From Sulfuritalea sp. (lineage in GTDB: Bacteria > Pseudomonadota > Gammaproteobacteria > Burkholderiales > Rhodocyclaceae), in assembly GCA_016708585.1 (NCBI GenBank), contig JADJFK010000030.1, forward strand, positions 1 through 24,103: a stretch of 24,103 nt of DNA. Reading direction: 5' to 3'. Shown here in pieces: positions 10,173 to 19,376 of the stretch (its first letter is position 1; each line of letters opens with the position of its first letter). A program made the translations under genes and the position numbers. Below the pieces are notes generated by a model. It did no database searches. It worked only from the letters and a program-made list of their open reading frames with translations, and was not told where the DNA came from.

Positions 10173-10251
10173 CAATGACCATGCAAAATCAATTGGATCC
10201 CTTGTCAAAGCCGCGGAGGAAGCAACGATGCGAACCGAATGGCGCAAGGAA

Positions 10252-10662
10252 CTAGCGAGGGGGAAGGCCATTCCCGGCGCACAGGGCGTCCCTGATCCGA
10301 CTGCTCGAAATTCCCTCGGTGCGCGGCAGATACACGATTTCACAAAGACTGCGCAGTGCGTCGAGCTGTCCCGTCCAGTCGCTCCCCATGCCGAGGATGG
10401 TCACCTTGTAGCGCCAAATGTCATCCGCCTTCTGGTCGGAGCGCTCCATGGCAATCACCCGATCGACATACCTGATGCTTTCGACGATCTGGATGCGTTC
10501 CGAGTAAGGGGTGCAGGACGCCTTGCCCCGATGGGCGTTGAATTCATCCGTCGTGACGCCGACGATCAAGGTGTCGCCCAGGCGCCGGAGACGTTGCAAC
10601 AGGGAGAGATGGCCGATGTGAAACAGATCGAACGTACCATACGTCAACACGACTTTTTCCAT
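10252..10662 (-). CDS. Orphan TagD-like nucleotidyl (glycerol-3-phosphate?) cytidylyltransferase
   Basis: A 136-residue member of the cytidylyltransferase superfamily. It has GTFDLFHIGH (residues 9-18, the HxGH catalytic motif) and a C-terminal R-T-E-G-I-S-S-S-R-I motif, the second nucleotide-binding signature. It transfers CMP to a phosphorylated alcohol; glycerol 3-phosphate is the usual substrate of this compact type, but ethanolamine- or sugar-phosphate-related substrates are possible. The ATG at 10662 places the motif at the usual distance from the N-terminus; a longer in-frame start at 10698 adds an unlikely extension. No polymer or capsule genes are nearby. By eye the gene is less GC-rich than its neighbours and it is flanked by repeats, which fits transfer. 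Confidence 0.85.
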   Translation of the reverse strand: MEKVVLTYGTFDLFHIGHLSLLQRLRRLGDTLIVGVTTDEFNAHRGKASCTPYSERIQIVESIRYVDRVIAMERSDQKADDIWRYKVTILGMGSDWTGQLDALRSLCEIVYLPRTEGISSSRIRDALCAGNGLPPR

Positions 10663-10741
10663 GAGATGCGCCGATTTCTCCGCCAAGGGCACGATCATTG
10701 TCTCGCGGAGGCGTTGCGAGGCCGATGGAGTGGAACAGAGG

Positions 10742-10779
10742 GATCGGAGTCATTTTAACCAAAGAGATCAGAGTCATTT
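10742..10779 (+). repeat. Pair of 14-bp direct repeats
   Basis: GATCGGAGTCATTT (10742-10755) and GATCAGAGTCATTT (10766-10779) differ at one base and start 24 bases apart. This A+T-richer spot is unlike its surroundings and lies upstream of the orphan cytidylyltransferase. It may be an operator pair or the end of a decayed element. Confidence 0.6.
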
Positions 10780-10850
10780 GACTTTCCGGGCACCTGATGC
10801 CTGCCGTCTATGTTTGACGACCGGACGACGACTCGTGCAACAATTCCTTA

Positions 10851-10870
10851 ATTCCGGCATGCGCCGGAAT
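10851..10870. repeat. REP-like extragenic palindrome
   Basis: ATTCCGGC-ATGC-GCCGGAAT, followed by GACGG. Palindromes of the form GTCATTCCGGC...GCCGGAAT are a common extragenic repeat in proteobacterial genomes. It is 35 bases before the crotonase start. Confidence 0.65.
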
Positions 10871-10905
10871 GACGGCTTGAAGCCGGTGCCCGATCGGGAG
10901 TGCCC

Positions 10906-11682
10906 ATGGAATCCGACATCCTTCTTGAACGCGATGCCGCCACCGCCACCGTAACCCTGTTCAACCCGGACAAGCTCAACGCGCTCAACGCGCGCATGTG
11001 GTCGCGGCTGCGCGAGACCTTCGCCGGGCTTGCCGCCGACGAGACGCTGCGCTGCGTGATCCTGCGCGGCGAGGGCGCGGCCTTCGCCGCCGGCGGCGAC
11101 CTCGAGGAGTTCAAGACCGCGCGCGCCGACGTCGACAGCGCGCTGGCCTATCACGAGGCGGTGGGCGCGGCGCTGGCCGCCATCGAGTCCTGCCCGCATC
11201 CGACGGTGGCCGCGATCCTCGGCCCCTGCGTCGGCGGCGGGCTGGAGATCGCCTGCGCCTGCGACCTGCGCATCGCCGGCGAGGGCGCGAAATTCGGCGC
11301 GCCGATCATGAAGCTGGGCTTCTCGATGTACCCGGGCGAACTCGCCGGTTTCCTCAGACTGGCCGGGCCGGCCGTGGCGAAGGAAATCCTGCTCGAAGGA
11401 CGCCTGCTGACTGCGGCCGAGGCGTATGCCAAGGGCCTGCTGACGCGCGTGGTGGCGGACGACGCGGTACCCGCCGAAGCGCAGGCCACGGCAGCGCGCA
11501 TCGCCGCCGGTGCGCCGCTGGTGGCGCGCTGGCACAAGCAGTGGATTGCCCGCCTGCTCGACGGCCGGCCGTTGACGTCGGAGGAAAAGCGCGCATCCTT
11601 CACCTTCCTCGACACGCAGGATTACGCCGAAGGTCTGGCGGCCTTCCTTGACAAGCGGCCGCCGCGTTTCACGGGGCGCTGA
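10906..11682 (+). CDS. Enoyl-CoA hydratase/isomerase (crotonase) family protein
   Basis: 258 residues with the crotonase fold: NPDKLNALNA (20-29), the first oxyanion segment FAAGGDLEEF (60-69), and CVGGGLEIACACD (108-120) with the second oxyanion Gly and Glu114, which matches one catalytic Glu of classical hydratases. The second catalytic Glu, normally in F-G-x-P-E-I, is Ile134 here (FGAPIMKLGF). The usual PGAGGTQRL is MYPGELAGFL. It is therefore probably not a standard enoyl-CoA hydratase and may be an isomerase, hydrolase or lyase on a CoA thioester. The ATG at 10906 was chosen for the family N-terminus; the upstream ribosome site (GGGAG) is adequate. It stands alone between repeats. Confidence 0.88.
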   Translation: MESDILLERDAATATVTLFNPDKLNALNARMWSRLRETFAGLAADETLRCVILRGEGAAFAAGGDLEEFKTARADVDSALAYHEAVGAALAAIESCPHPTVAAILGPCVGGGLEIACACDLRIAGEGAKFGAPIMKLGFSMYPGELAGFLRLAGPAVAKEILLEGRLLTAAEAYAKGLLTRVVADDAVPAEAQATAARIAAGAPLVARWHKQWIARLLDGRPLTSEEKRASFTFLDTQDYAEGLAAFLDKRPPRFTGR

Positions 11683-11755
11683 ATGCCGCTCGCAGCGCCG
11701 CCGGCGTTGGCCCGCTGCGGCTGCGGGTATTGATCCGGCTGCAATCCACTTGAGC

Positions 11756-11810
11756 GTTCGCCCCGAGCTTGTCGAAAGGCACATGGGGCGTCGACAAGCT
11801 CAGCCCGAAC
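11756..11810. repeat. Interrupted inverted repeat (GAGCTTGTCGA type)
   Basis: GTTCG...GAGCTTGTCGA and TCGACAAGCTC...CGAAC face each other across about 15 bases in the gap between convergent genes. Mirror pairs built around GAGCTTGTCGAA are widespread intergenic repeats in proteobacteria. It may serve as a bidirectional terminator. Confidence 0.7.
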
Positions 11811-11848
11811 GGGAGTTTCAAGCTTGCTCAGATCGGCTCACTAATCGC

Positions 11849-12430
11849 TCAGGCCTCGAAGGCCTCGCCGGTGGCGAAGAAATTGCCGCCGGCCTGGTAG
11901 TGGATGCTGCGCCGCTGCGGGTCGGGGAAATGCCAGCGGCCTTCGGAGAATGCGGCCGGATCGGCCCAGGCGGCGACCACTTGGGCAAGGAACAGGTCAT
12001 AGGCCTGCTCGACGTGCGGCTCGGGAATCACGCGGCACTCCAGCCAGGCCAGACAGCCCTCGATCAGCGGCGCGCCGACCTGGCTTGCCGCCGTCTCGCC
12101 AACGCCGTCCCCGGGGATACCGCTGCGCATAACTTTTTGAAACTTGTCCACCTCGCGCCCCGATTGCGTGCCGACCGCCAGCGTCAGCGCGGCCTGCTCC
12201 CGCGCCGGCACGTTGAGCACGAATTCGCCCGAGGCCTCGACCAGCTCGCGCGTCAGCGTGGCCTTGTCGATGACGACGGCGACCTTCGGCGGATCGAAGT
12301 CGAGCGCCATGTTCCAGGCTGCGGCCATCACGTTGCGCCGGCCGCCGTGGGCGCTGGAGACCAGTACCGTGGGGCCGTGGTTGAGCAGCAGGTAGGACTT
12401 GGGCAGCGGCACGGCGATGCGCGTGGTCAT
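11849..12430 (-). CDS. Flavin reductase-like (FMN-binding split barrel) protein
   Basis: 193 residues. The family pattern is clear: PLPKSYLLLNHGPTVLVSSAHGGRRNVMAAAWNMALDFDPPKVAVVI near the N-terminus, then ELVEASGEFVLNVPA and the later KF-plus-acidic region with APLIEGCLAWLECRVIPE. The family binds FMN and often reduces flavin with NAD(P)H to supply a partner oxygenase; no partner is encoded nearby. No signal peptide. ATG 12430 fits the family start. It runs convergent to the crotonase gene and divergent from dacB. Confidence 0.88.
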   Translation of the reverse strand: MTTRIAVPLPKSYLLLNHGPTVLVSSAHGGRRNVMAAAWNMALDFDPPKVAVVIDKATLTRELVEASGEFVLNVPAREQAALTLAVGTQSGREVDKFQKVMRSGIPGDGVGETAASQVGAPLIEGCLAWLECRVIPEPHVEQAYDLFLAQVVAAWADPAAFSEGRWHFPDPQRRSIHYQAGGNFFATGEAFEA

Positions 12431-12460
12431 GGCTTGACTCCCTTTTTTCTCCGCCGATTC

Positions 12461-12466
12461 TATAAG
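12461..12466 (+). promoter_or_regulatory. Candidate -10 box (TATAAG) for dacB
   Basis: TATAAG ends nine bases before the dacB ATG. A TTGACT at 12434-12439 is 21 bases away, too far for a normal pair. No ribosome site is visible in GATCGGGTCC before the ATG. Confidence 0.45.
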
Positions 12467-12475
12467 ATCGGGTCC

Positions 12476-13903
12476 ATGCGAAAACTGCTGCCCGCCCTGT
12501 ACTGCGCGTGTGCCTGCCACCTCCCGGCCGCACTCGCCGCCGACTACCCCGCGCCGGTGGCGCAGGCGCTGAAGCACGCCGGCATTCCGCAGGCGGCCAC
12601 CGCCGCCTGGGTCGCCGAAGTCGACGCCGGCAAGCCGCGCCTCGCGGTCAACGCCCGCGCCGCGCTGAACCCGGCCTCGACCATGAAGCTGGTCACCACC
12701 TACGCCGCGCTCGACCTGCTGGGGCCGGCCTATGTCTGGAAGACCGAGGCCTACGCCGCCGGCACGCAGAATGACGGCGTGCTGAGCGGCGACCTGCACC
12801 TCAAGGGCGGCGGCGACCCCAAGCTGACCTACGACCAGTTCGGCCGCCTGCTGCGCCAGATCCGCGCGCGCGGCATCCGCGAGATCCGCGGCGACCTGGT
12901 GCTCGACCGCAGCGCCTTCGCCGCCAACGGCGCCGATCCCGGACGCTTCGACGCGCAGCCGATGCGTCCCTACAACGTCGCGCCGGATGCCCTGCTGGTC
13001 AATTTCAAGGCGGTCACGCTGCAGCTGGTGCCCGATCCGGCGAACCGGAAACTGCTGGTCGCCATGGAGCCGGCGCCGGCCAATCTCGACCTGGTCAACC
13101 AGGTCACCCTCGGCAACGGCAACGGCTGCGGCGACTGGAAGGAAAAACTGCGCGCCGATGTCTTCAGCCACGGCCCGACCACGCGCCTGGTGCTGACCGG
13201 CGTCTTTCCGCAAAGTTGCGAGGAGCAGCGCTGGAACATCGCGGTGCAGGACCATCCGCAATTCGTGCTCGGCGTATTCCGCCAGTTGTGGACAGAACTT
13301 GGCGGCACGTTCACCGGCGACGTGCGCGACGGTCCGGTGCCGGCCGAGGCGCGCGCGGTCGGCGTGCTGCCGTCGCCGACCTTGGCCGAGGTGGTGCGCG
13401 ACATCAACAAGTTTTCCAACAACGTCATGGCGCGCCAGCTGTTCCTCACGCTGGGCATGGAGAGCGGCAAGCGCCCGGCCGGCGCCGCCGACGCCGATGC
13501 CGCGATCCGCGCCTGGCTCGATGCGCGCGGTTTGGCCGTGCCGGAACTGGTGCTGGAGAACGGCTCTGGCCTCTCGCGCCGCGAACGGATTTCGGCCGAA
13601 GGCCTCGGCCGCGTGCTGCAGGCGGCGTGGCGCAGCGCGGTGATGCCGGAGCTGATCGCCTCGCTGCCGGTGACCGCCACCGACGGCACCATGAGAAAGC
13701 GCCTCAAGCAGAACGGCGTCGCCGGCCAGGCGCATATCAAGACCGGTTCGCTGGAGGGCGTGCGCAGCATTGCCGGCTATGTGCTGGACAAATCCGGGCG
13801 GCGCTGGATCGTGGTCTTCTTCGTCAATCACGCCGGCGCCGGCGGCGCACAGGCGGCGCAGGACGCGCTGCTGCAATGGGTGTACGAGCGGAGCGCGGGA
13901 TGA
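12476..13903 (+). CDS. dacB: D-alanyl-D-alanine carboxypeptidase/endopeptidase (PBP4, peptidase S13)
   Basis: 475 residues with a signal peptide ending near A-L-A-A21, so periplasmic. All three penicillin-binding motifs are present: S68-T-M-K71 (nucleophile Ser68), S314-N-N316 and K422-T-G424. The large insertion between the first two motifs is the mark of S13 peptidases. LKGGGDPKLTYDQF (109-122) is a typical conserved segment. It trims peptidoglycan stem peptides and cuts D-Ala-meso-DAP cross-links. The length agrees with PBP4 (about 477 in E. coli). The stop overlaps the start of a small membrane protein gene (ATGA). The start is preceded by a -10-like TATAAG only nine bases away. Confidence 0.95.
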   Translation: MRKLLPALYCACACHLPAALAADYPAPVAQALKHAGIPQAATAAWVAEVDAGKPRLAVNARAALNPASTMKLVTTYAALDLLGPAYVWKTEAYAAGTQNDGVLSGDLHLKGGGDPKLTYDQFGRLLRQIRARGIREIRGDLVLDRSAFAANGADPGRFDAQPMRPYNVAPDALLVNFKAVTLQLVPDPANRKLLVAMEPAPANLDLVNQVTLGNGNGCGDWKEKLRADVFSHGPTTRLVLTGVFPQSCEEQRWNIAVQDHPQFVLGVFRQLWTELGGTFTGDVRDGPVPAEARAVGVLPSPTLAEVVRDINKFSNNVMARQLFLTLGMESGKRPAGAADADAAIRAWLDARGLAVPELVLENGSGLSRRERISAEGLGRVLQAAWRSAVMPELIASLPVTATDGTMRKRLKQNGVAGQAHIKTGSLEGVRSIAGYVLDKSGRRWIVVFFVNHAGAGGAQAAQDALLQWVYERSAG

Positions 13904-14148
13904 AGCGCGGGGTGAAGTACATCGTGTTTCTTGGCGCCGGCTTCACCTACATGGTGTTGCTGATCGAAGCCATCCGCGCCGCCGTGGCCTGGTGGCAGGG
14001 CGAGCTGGCGCAGCCGGGCTGGGGCGACATCGCGCTGATCGCCTTGCTGCCGCTCTTGGCCTGGATCTGGTGGCGCTACATCTCGCCCTTTGGCCGCGCC
14101 GACTGCGCCAAATGTCTGCCGCCAAGCGAACCCGAAGCGCGTCCGTAA
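13900..14148 (+). CDS. Small two-helix membrane protein
   Basis: 82 residues starting MKRGVKYIVFLGAGF at an ATG that overlaps the dacB stop by four bases, so expression is tied to dacB. Two hydrophobic segments (about 8-28 and 46-63, ALIALLPLLAWIWWRY) are joined by an amphipathic stretch with several Trp. After the second helix comes a soluble tail with a C-A-K-C pair. I do not recognise the family. Its end overlaps the next gene by 37 bases. Confidence 0.65.
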   Translation: MKRGVKYIVFLGAGFTYMVLLIEAIRAAVAWWQGELAQPGWGDIALIALLPLLAWIWWRYISPFGRADCAKCLPPSEPEARP

Positions 14149-14522
14149 GCACTCGGCCCTGTCCCTGCGGCCGGCCGCGGTCCTACGCGGATTGCTGCGG
14201 CCACCTCCATGCCGGCAGCCCCGCCGCGGATGCCGAATCGCTGATGCGCTCGCGCTACAGCGCCTACGTGCTCGGGCTGGAGGATTACCTGCTCGCCACC
14301 TGGCACGCCTCGACGCGCCCCGCCGCATTGAATCTCGGCACCGAAGCGAAACCGAAGTGGCTGGGGTTGGAAATCAACGCCCGAACTGAAAACGGCGACA
14401 GTGCGACCGTGGAATTCGTCGCCCGTTGCCGCGTCGGCGGGCGTGCGCAGCGGATACATGAGACCAGCCGCTTCGTGCGCGAGGACGGGCGCTGGTTCTA
14501 CGTGGATGGGGTGATCGACTGA
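14112..14522 (+). CDS. YchJ-like (UPF0225) SEC-C motif protein
   Basis: 136 residues. The N-terminal zinc-binding motif C-P-C-G-R-P-R-S-Y-A-D-C-C-G (about 17-30) is followed by LHAGSPAADAESLMRSRYSAYVLGLEDYLLATWH, the hallmark of the YchJ/UPF0225 family. The NTF2-like C-terminal part contains WLGLEI, a strand VEFVARCRVGGRAQRIHETSRFVREDGRWFYVDG. The function is unknown; SEC-C motifs bind zinc and sometimes ribosomal or secretory partners. ATG 14112 lies inside the preceding gene; no later in-frame ATG or GTG precedes the zinc motif, so this start is the best available. Confidence 0.85.
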   Translation: MSAAKRTRSASVSTRPCPCGRPRSYADCCGHLHAGSPAADAESLMRSRYSAYVLGLEDYLLATWHASTRPAALNLGTEAKPKWLGLEINARTENGDSATVEFVARCRVGGRAQRIHETSRFVREDGRWFYVDGVID

Positions 14523-14558
14523 GCCTGTAGCGACATGAGTTGCAGGGGAGGAACCGGG

Positions 14559-14582
14559 AAAGTCGGCACTGGCGGGACGGCG
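14559..14582 (+). repeat. 24-bp dispersed repeat, intergenic copy before the metK end
   Basis: Reads AAAGTCGGCACT then GGCGGGACGGCG, in the 70-base gap between the convergent ychJ-like and metK genes, 10 bases from the metK stop. Confidence 0.85.
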
Positions 14583-14592
14583 GTCGTCGCCC

Positions 14593-15767
<1,175 letters not shown>

Positions 15768-15768
<1 letters not shown>

Positions 15769-16895
15769 CAGAACAAAATCACCTGGCGCACGGCCTCGCC
15801 CGAATCCAGCCGGTCGAAACCCTCGTTGATCTGGTCCAGTGTCAGGCGATGGGTGATCAGCTTGTCTACGGGCAGGCGCCCGGCCTGGAACAGGGCGATG
15901 TAATGCGGGATGTCGCGCGCCGGCACGGCCGAGCCGAGGTAGCTGCCCTTCAGCGTGCGCTCCTCGGCGACCAGGTTCACCGCAGGCACGTTGAAGGTAT
16001 GCGAGGGCGGCGGCAGGCTGCAGGTCACCGTGGTGCCGCCGCGCCGCGTCATCTTGTAGGCCGCGTCGAGCGCCTGCACCGAGCTGGCGGCCTCGATCGC
16101 GATGTCCACGCCGCCGCCGGTGGCGGCCTTGACCTGCGCCACGAGGTCGGGATCGTCGGCACGGAAGGCGCGCGACGCGCCGAGCGCCAGCGCGGTTTCG
16201 AGCTTGGAAGGCAGGCTGTCGATGGCGATCACTTCGCGCGCGCCGGCGGCCAGCGCCCCCAGCACGGCGGAGAGGCCGACGCCGCCCAGGCCGACCACGG
16301 CCACGGTCTGGCCGAGCCTAATCTGCGCCGAATTGATCGCCGCGCCCACACCCGTGAGCACGGCGCAGCCGAACACCGCGGCGACATCCTGCGGCAGGTC
16401 GGGCGTGACCTTGACCAGCGAGCCGCGATTGCACACGGCATATTCGGCGAAGCAGGAAACGCCGACCTGGTGGTTGAGCGGCGTGCCGTCGGCGCGCGAC
16501 AGGTGGCGATGGCCGCCGACCATGGTGCCCGCCGTGTTGGCCACGGCACCGGGTTCGCACAGCGCCGGGCGGCCTTCGAGGCAGGGCAGGCAGTGGCCGC
16601 AACTGGGGACGAAGACCAGCGCGACGCTGTCGCCGCGCTTGAGGTCGGTGACGCCGGGACCGGTCTCCTCGACCGTGCCGGCCGCCTCGTGGCCCAGCGC
16701 CATGGGCATCGGCCGCGGCCGGTCGCCGTTGACGATGGACAGGTCGGAATGGCACAGGCCGGCGGCGGTGATCTTCACCAGCACCTCGTTGGGGCCGGGC
16801 CCGGCGAGGTTCACGGTCTCGATCGCGATCGGCCGGGTTTGCGCGTAGGGGCGCGGTTGTTCCATTTGGCTGAGGACGGCGGCGCGGATTTGCAT
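15768..16895 (-). CDS. Zinc-dependent alcohol dehydrogenase family protein
   Basis: 375 residues of the medium-chain dehydrogenase family. Catalytic-zinc motifs are GLCHSDLSI (Cys near 40) and GHEAAGTVEETGPGV. The structural-zinc lobe has four Cys (C-G-H-C-L-P-C-L-E-G-R-P-A-L-C). The NAD-binding turn is GLGGVGLSAVLGA. The pattern is closest to long-chain zinc ADHs of the class III/NDMA-like group; the substrate is unknown. ATG 16895 gives the family start MQIRAAVL; a longer open frame upstream lacks homology. The stop overlaps metK by one base. The gene is divergent from the NlpC/P60 gene. Confidence 0.92.
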
Positions 16896-16954
16896 GGGAT
16901 TTTCTGCCTTGCTCGGGATTAACAGGCGCAGTCTAGCGGAATACATTTGTCCGC

Positions 16955-17509
16955 ATGTCGGCCCGACGCCATTCGCTCGCCACGCTGCTTGCCGGTTCCA
17001 CCCTGGCGCTGGGGGGCTGTGGCGCTTTCCCCTACGCCCTGCAGTCGCCGGCGCCGGTGGCAGCAAGAGTTCTCCCGGGGCCGCAAGGCGCCGGCGGCGA
17101 AGGCTCCCCGGCGGGGGTGACGAACGCCCAGGACAAGGCCAGCGATGTCGTCCTGTTCGCGCTGGGGCTGCTCGAAACCGACTACCGCTTCGGCGGCAAG
17201 AATCCGGAAGCCGGGCTCGATTGCAGCGGCATGGTCAGCTATGTCTTCGAGAAATCCGTCGACCTGCGGCTCGCCGGTTCGGCGGCCGACCTGGCCCGCC
17301 AGGGCAAGCCGGTGCCGCTGGAACAACTCAAGCCCGGCGACCTGGTCTTCTTCAACACCCGCAACCGGCCGCGCTCCCATGTCGGCATCTACATCGGCGA
17401 CGACCGCTTCGTGCACGCCCCCAACAGCCGCGGCAAGGTGCGCACCGAAAGCCTGAAGCAGGGCTGGTTCGCCGCGCGCTTCGAAGAAGGCCGCAGCTAC
17501 TTCGACTGA
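16955..17509 (+). CDS. NlpC/P60-family lipoprotein peptidase
   Basis: 184 residues. The N-terminus is a lipoprotein signal (ATLLAGSTLALGGC, lipobox L-G-G-C22), followed by a Pro/Gly-rich linker to about residue 57 and a catalytic NlpC/P60 domain. The nucleophile lies in L-D-C90-S-G-M, the catalytic His in S-H142-V-G-I-Y-I-G, and the third polar residue in H154-A-P-N. It probably cuts peptide stems of peptidoglycan (gamma-D-Glu-diaminopimelate endopeptidase) from the outer membrane inner leaflet. Domain length is standard. Divergent from the ADH gene across 59 bases with no clear promoter motif. Confidence 0.93.
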   Translation: MSARRHSLATLLAGSTLALGGCGAFPYALQSPAPVAARVLPGPQGAGGEGSPAGVTNAQDKASDVVLFALGLLETDYRFGGKNPEAGLDCSGMVSYVFEKSVDLRLAGSAADLARQGKPVPLEQLKPGDLVFFNTRNRPRSHVGIYIGDDRFVHAPNSRGKVRTESLKQGWFAARFEEGRSYFD

Positions 17510-17565
17510 CGCCTGCCCGCGGTCCCCGACCCTTTCGGGCCGCGCGGATTCGTAGGTTTGTCACG

Positions 17566-18156
17566 TCACCTGCAGCGGGCGATCTCGGCGTCAGTCATGA
17601 CCGGCTTGATGGTGCAGCGCCGCTCGAGCTCCAGCTGCGCGCGCAGTTGCTCCTTCTTCTTCTTTTCCTGGGCGAGGCGAATCGCTTCCTGCTTGCGATC
17701 CTCCTCCGCCTGCTGGGCCAGGCGATGCATTTCCTCCTGCTTGCCGGCCTCCTCCGCCTTGCGCTTGTCGTCGGCGAGTTTCGCCGCTTCCAGCTGCTGC
17801 TTCTGCTTTTCCGCCTGCTGCCGCTGCTCTTCCGCCGACATCGTGCTGGCCGCCGCCGCACCGGTCGCGGCGCCGGCGGCCACGCCGACGGCCACACCTG
17901 TTGCCGCCGGCGTGGCCGTTGAGACGCTGCCGCCCGGGGATGACCTGCCGCCCGAGGAATAATTGACGCTGATGCCCTTGCCCGAATCCGCGCCGGTCTC
18001 TTCCTTGTCGGTTTTCTTGCTTGTCGTGGATGGGGAACTCGAGCTCGATTTCGACGACGACGATGACTTGCTGCCGGCGCGACCGGCCTCGCTGGCGCCG
18101 GAAAAAGCGATCAGCATCGCGGCGATCAGGGTATATGTTCCATAACCGGTTTTCAT
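17566..18156 (-). CDS. Secreted Ser-rich, coiled-coil protein of unknown function
   Basis: 196 residues with a signal peptide (MKTGYGTYTLIAAMLIAFSGASEA). The mature part has three zones. First a Ser/Lys low-complexity tract (about 27-50). Then a Gly/Ala/Thr-rich hydrophobic stretch (about 80-104, GVAVGVAAGAATGAAAAS) that could insert in a membrane. Then a long charged Gln/Glu/Lys coiled coil (about 107-175). The end C-T-I-K-P-V-M-T-D-A-E-I-A-R-C-R carries two Cys. The start is firm: GGAGGAG six bases before ATG 18156. No family is recognised; the layout resembles small envelope-spanning or TolA-like linker proteins only in general shape. Confidence 0.7.
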   Translation of the reverse strand: MKTGYGTYTLIAAMLIAFSGASEAGRAGSKSSSSSKSSSSSPSTTSKKTDKEETGADSGKGISVNYSSGGRSSPGGSVSTATPAATGVAVGVAAGAATGAAAASTMSAEEQRQQAEKQKQQLEAAKLADDKRKAEEAGKQEEMHRLAQQAEEDRKQEAIRLAQEKKKKEQLRAQLELERRCTIKPVMTDAEIARCR

Positions 18157-18365
18157 GGTTTCTCCTCCCGCGTCTGGTTACGGGCGAAGCGTAGCGGGAA
18201 CCGGGGGCCGATTCAAGTCGGGATGCCCATGGCGCATACCCCTTGTGCCCTTGTGCGGGCTTCCCCGCGCATTGCCTGCATCCGGCAGGTTCGGCCGAGG
18301 CCTGCATTCGCGGGATAGCGGATAAACTGCGGACCGGTTTTTCCCCAAAACGGAACAAGGAAATC

Positions 18366-19301
<936 letters not shown>

Positions 19302-19329
19302 GCGCGCACCCGGCGCGCATCGTCGGCAA

Positions 19330-19353
19330 AAAGTCGGCGCCCGCGACACGGCG
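19330..19353 (+). repeat. 24-bp dispersed repeat, intergenic copy
   Basis: Reads AAAGTCGGCGCC then CGCGACACGGCG, one base off the consensus core, in the 75-base gap between the convergent DUF808 and NTF2-like genes. Confidence 0.85.
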
Positions 19354-19376
19354 CAGCATGGGGTCCGATGGCTCCA

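Larger units (their letters stand above)
9886..10251. other. Gene-poor stretch with hairpins
   Basis: No convincing gene is seen in these 366 bases. Small open frames exist on both strands but are Pro/Arg/Cys-rich with no family resemblance. The stretch holds an imperfect hairpin just after the MFS stop (9897-9915), two perfect 8-bp hairpins (9980-10001 and 10013-10031) and one 24-bp repeat (10149-10172). It may be a decayed mobile segment. Confidence 0.6.

Noticed and set aside
9941..10255. A 104-codon open frame in the gene-poor stretch, preceded by a TATGCT box
   Set aside because: The product is Pro/Arg/Cys-rich, spans two perfect hairpins and the repeat, and has no recognisable family; judged non-coding.
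10228..10758. A 176-codon plus-strand open frame with a good GGAGG ribosome site
   Set aside because: It lies antisense to the TagD-like gene, which carries two diagnostic nucleotidyltransferase motifs; the plus-strand product resembles nothing.
11849..13876. A very long minus-strand frame running from the dacB region into the flavin reductase
   Set aside because: Only the last 193 codons match a family; the rest is antisense to dacB, which has all three PBP motifs.
14523..14592. A possible riboswitch or terminator between the YchJ-like and metK genes
   Set aside because: The gap is at the 3' ends of two convergent genes and holds only the 24-bp repeat; no stable hairpin with T-run is visible.
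16896..17066. N-terminal extension of the alcohol dehydrogenase frame
   Set aside because: The added Pro/Arg-rich residues have no family match and the normal start MQIRAAVL is at 16895.
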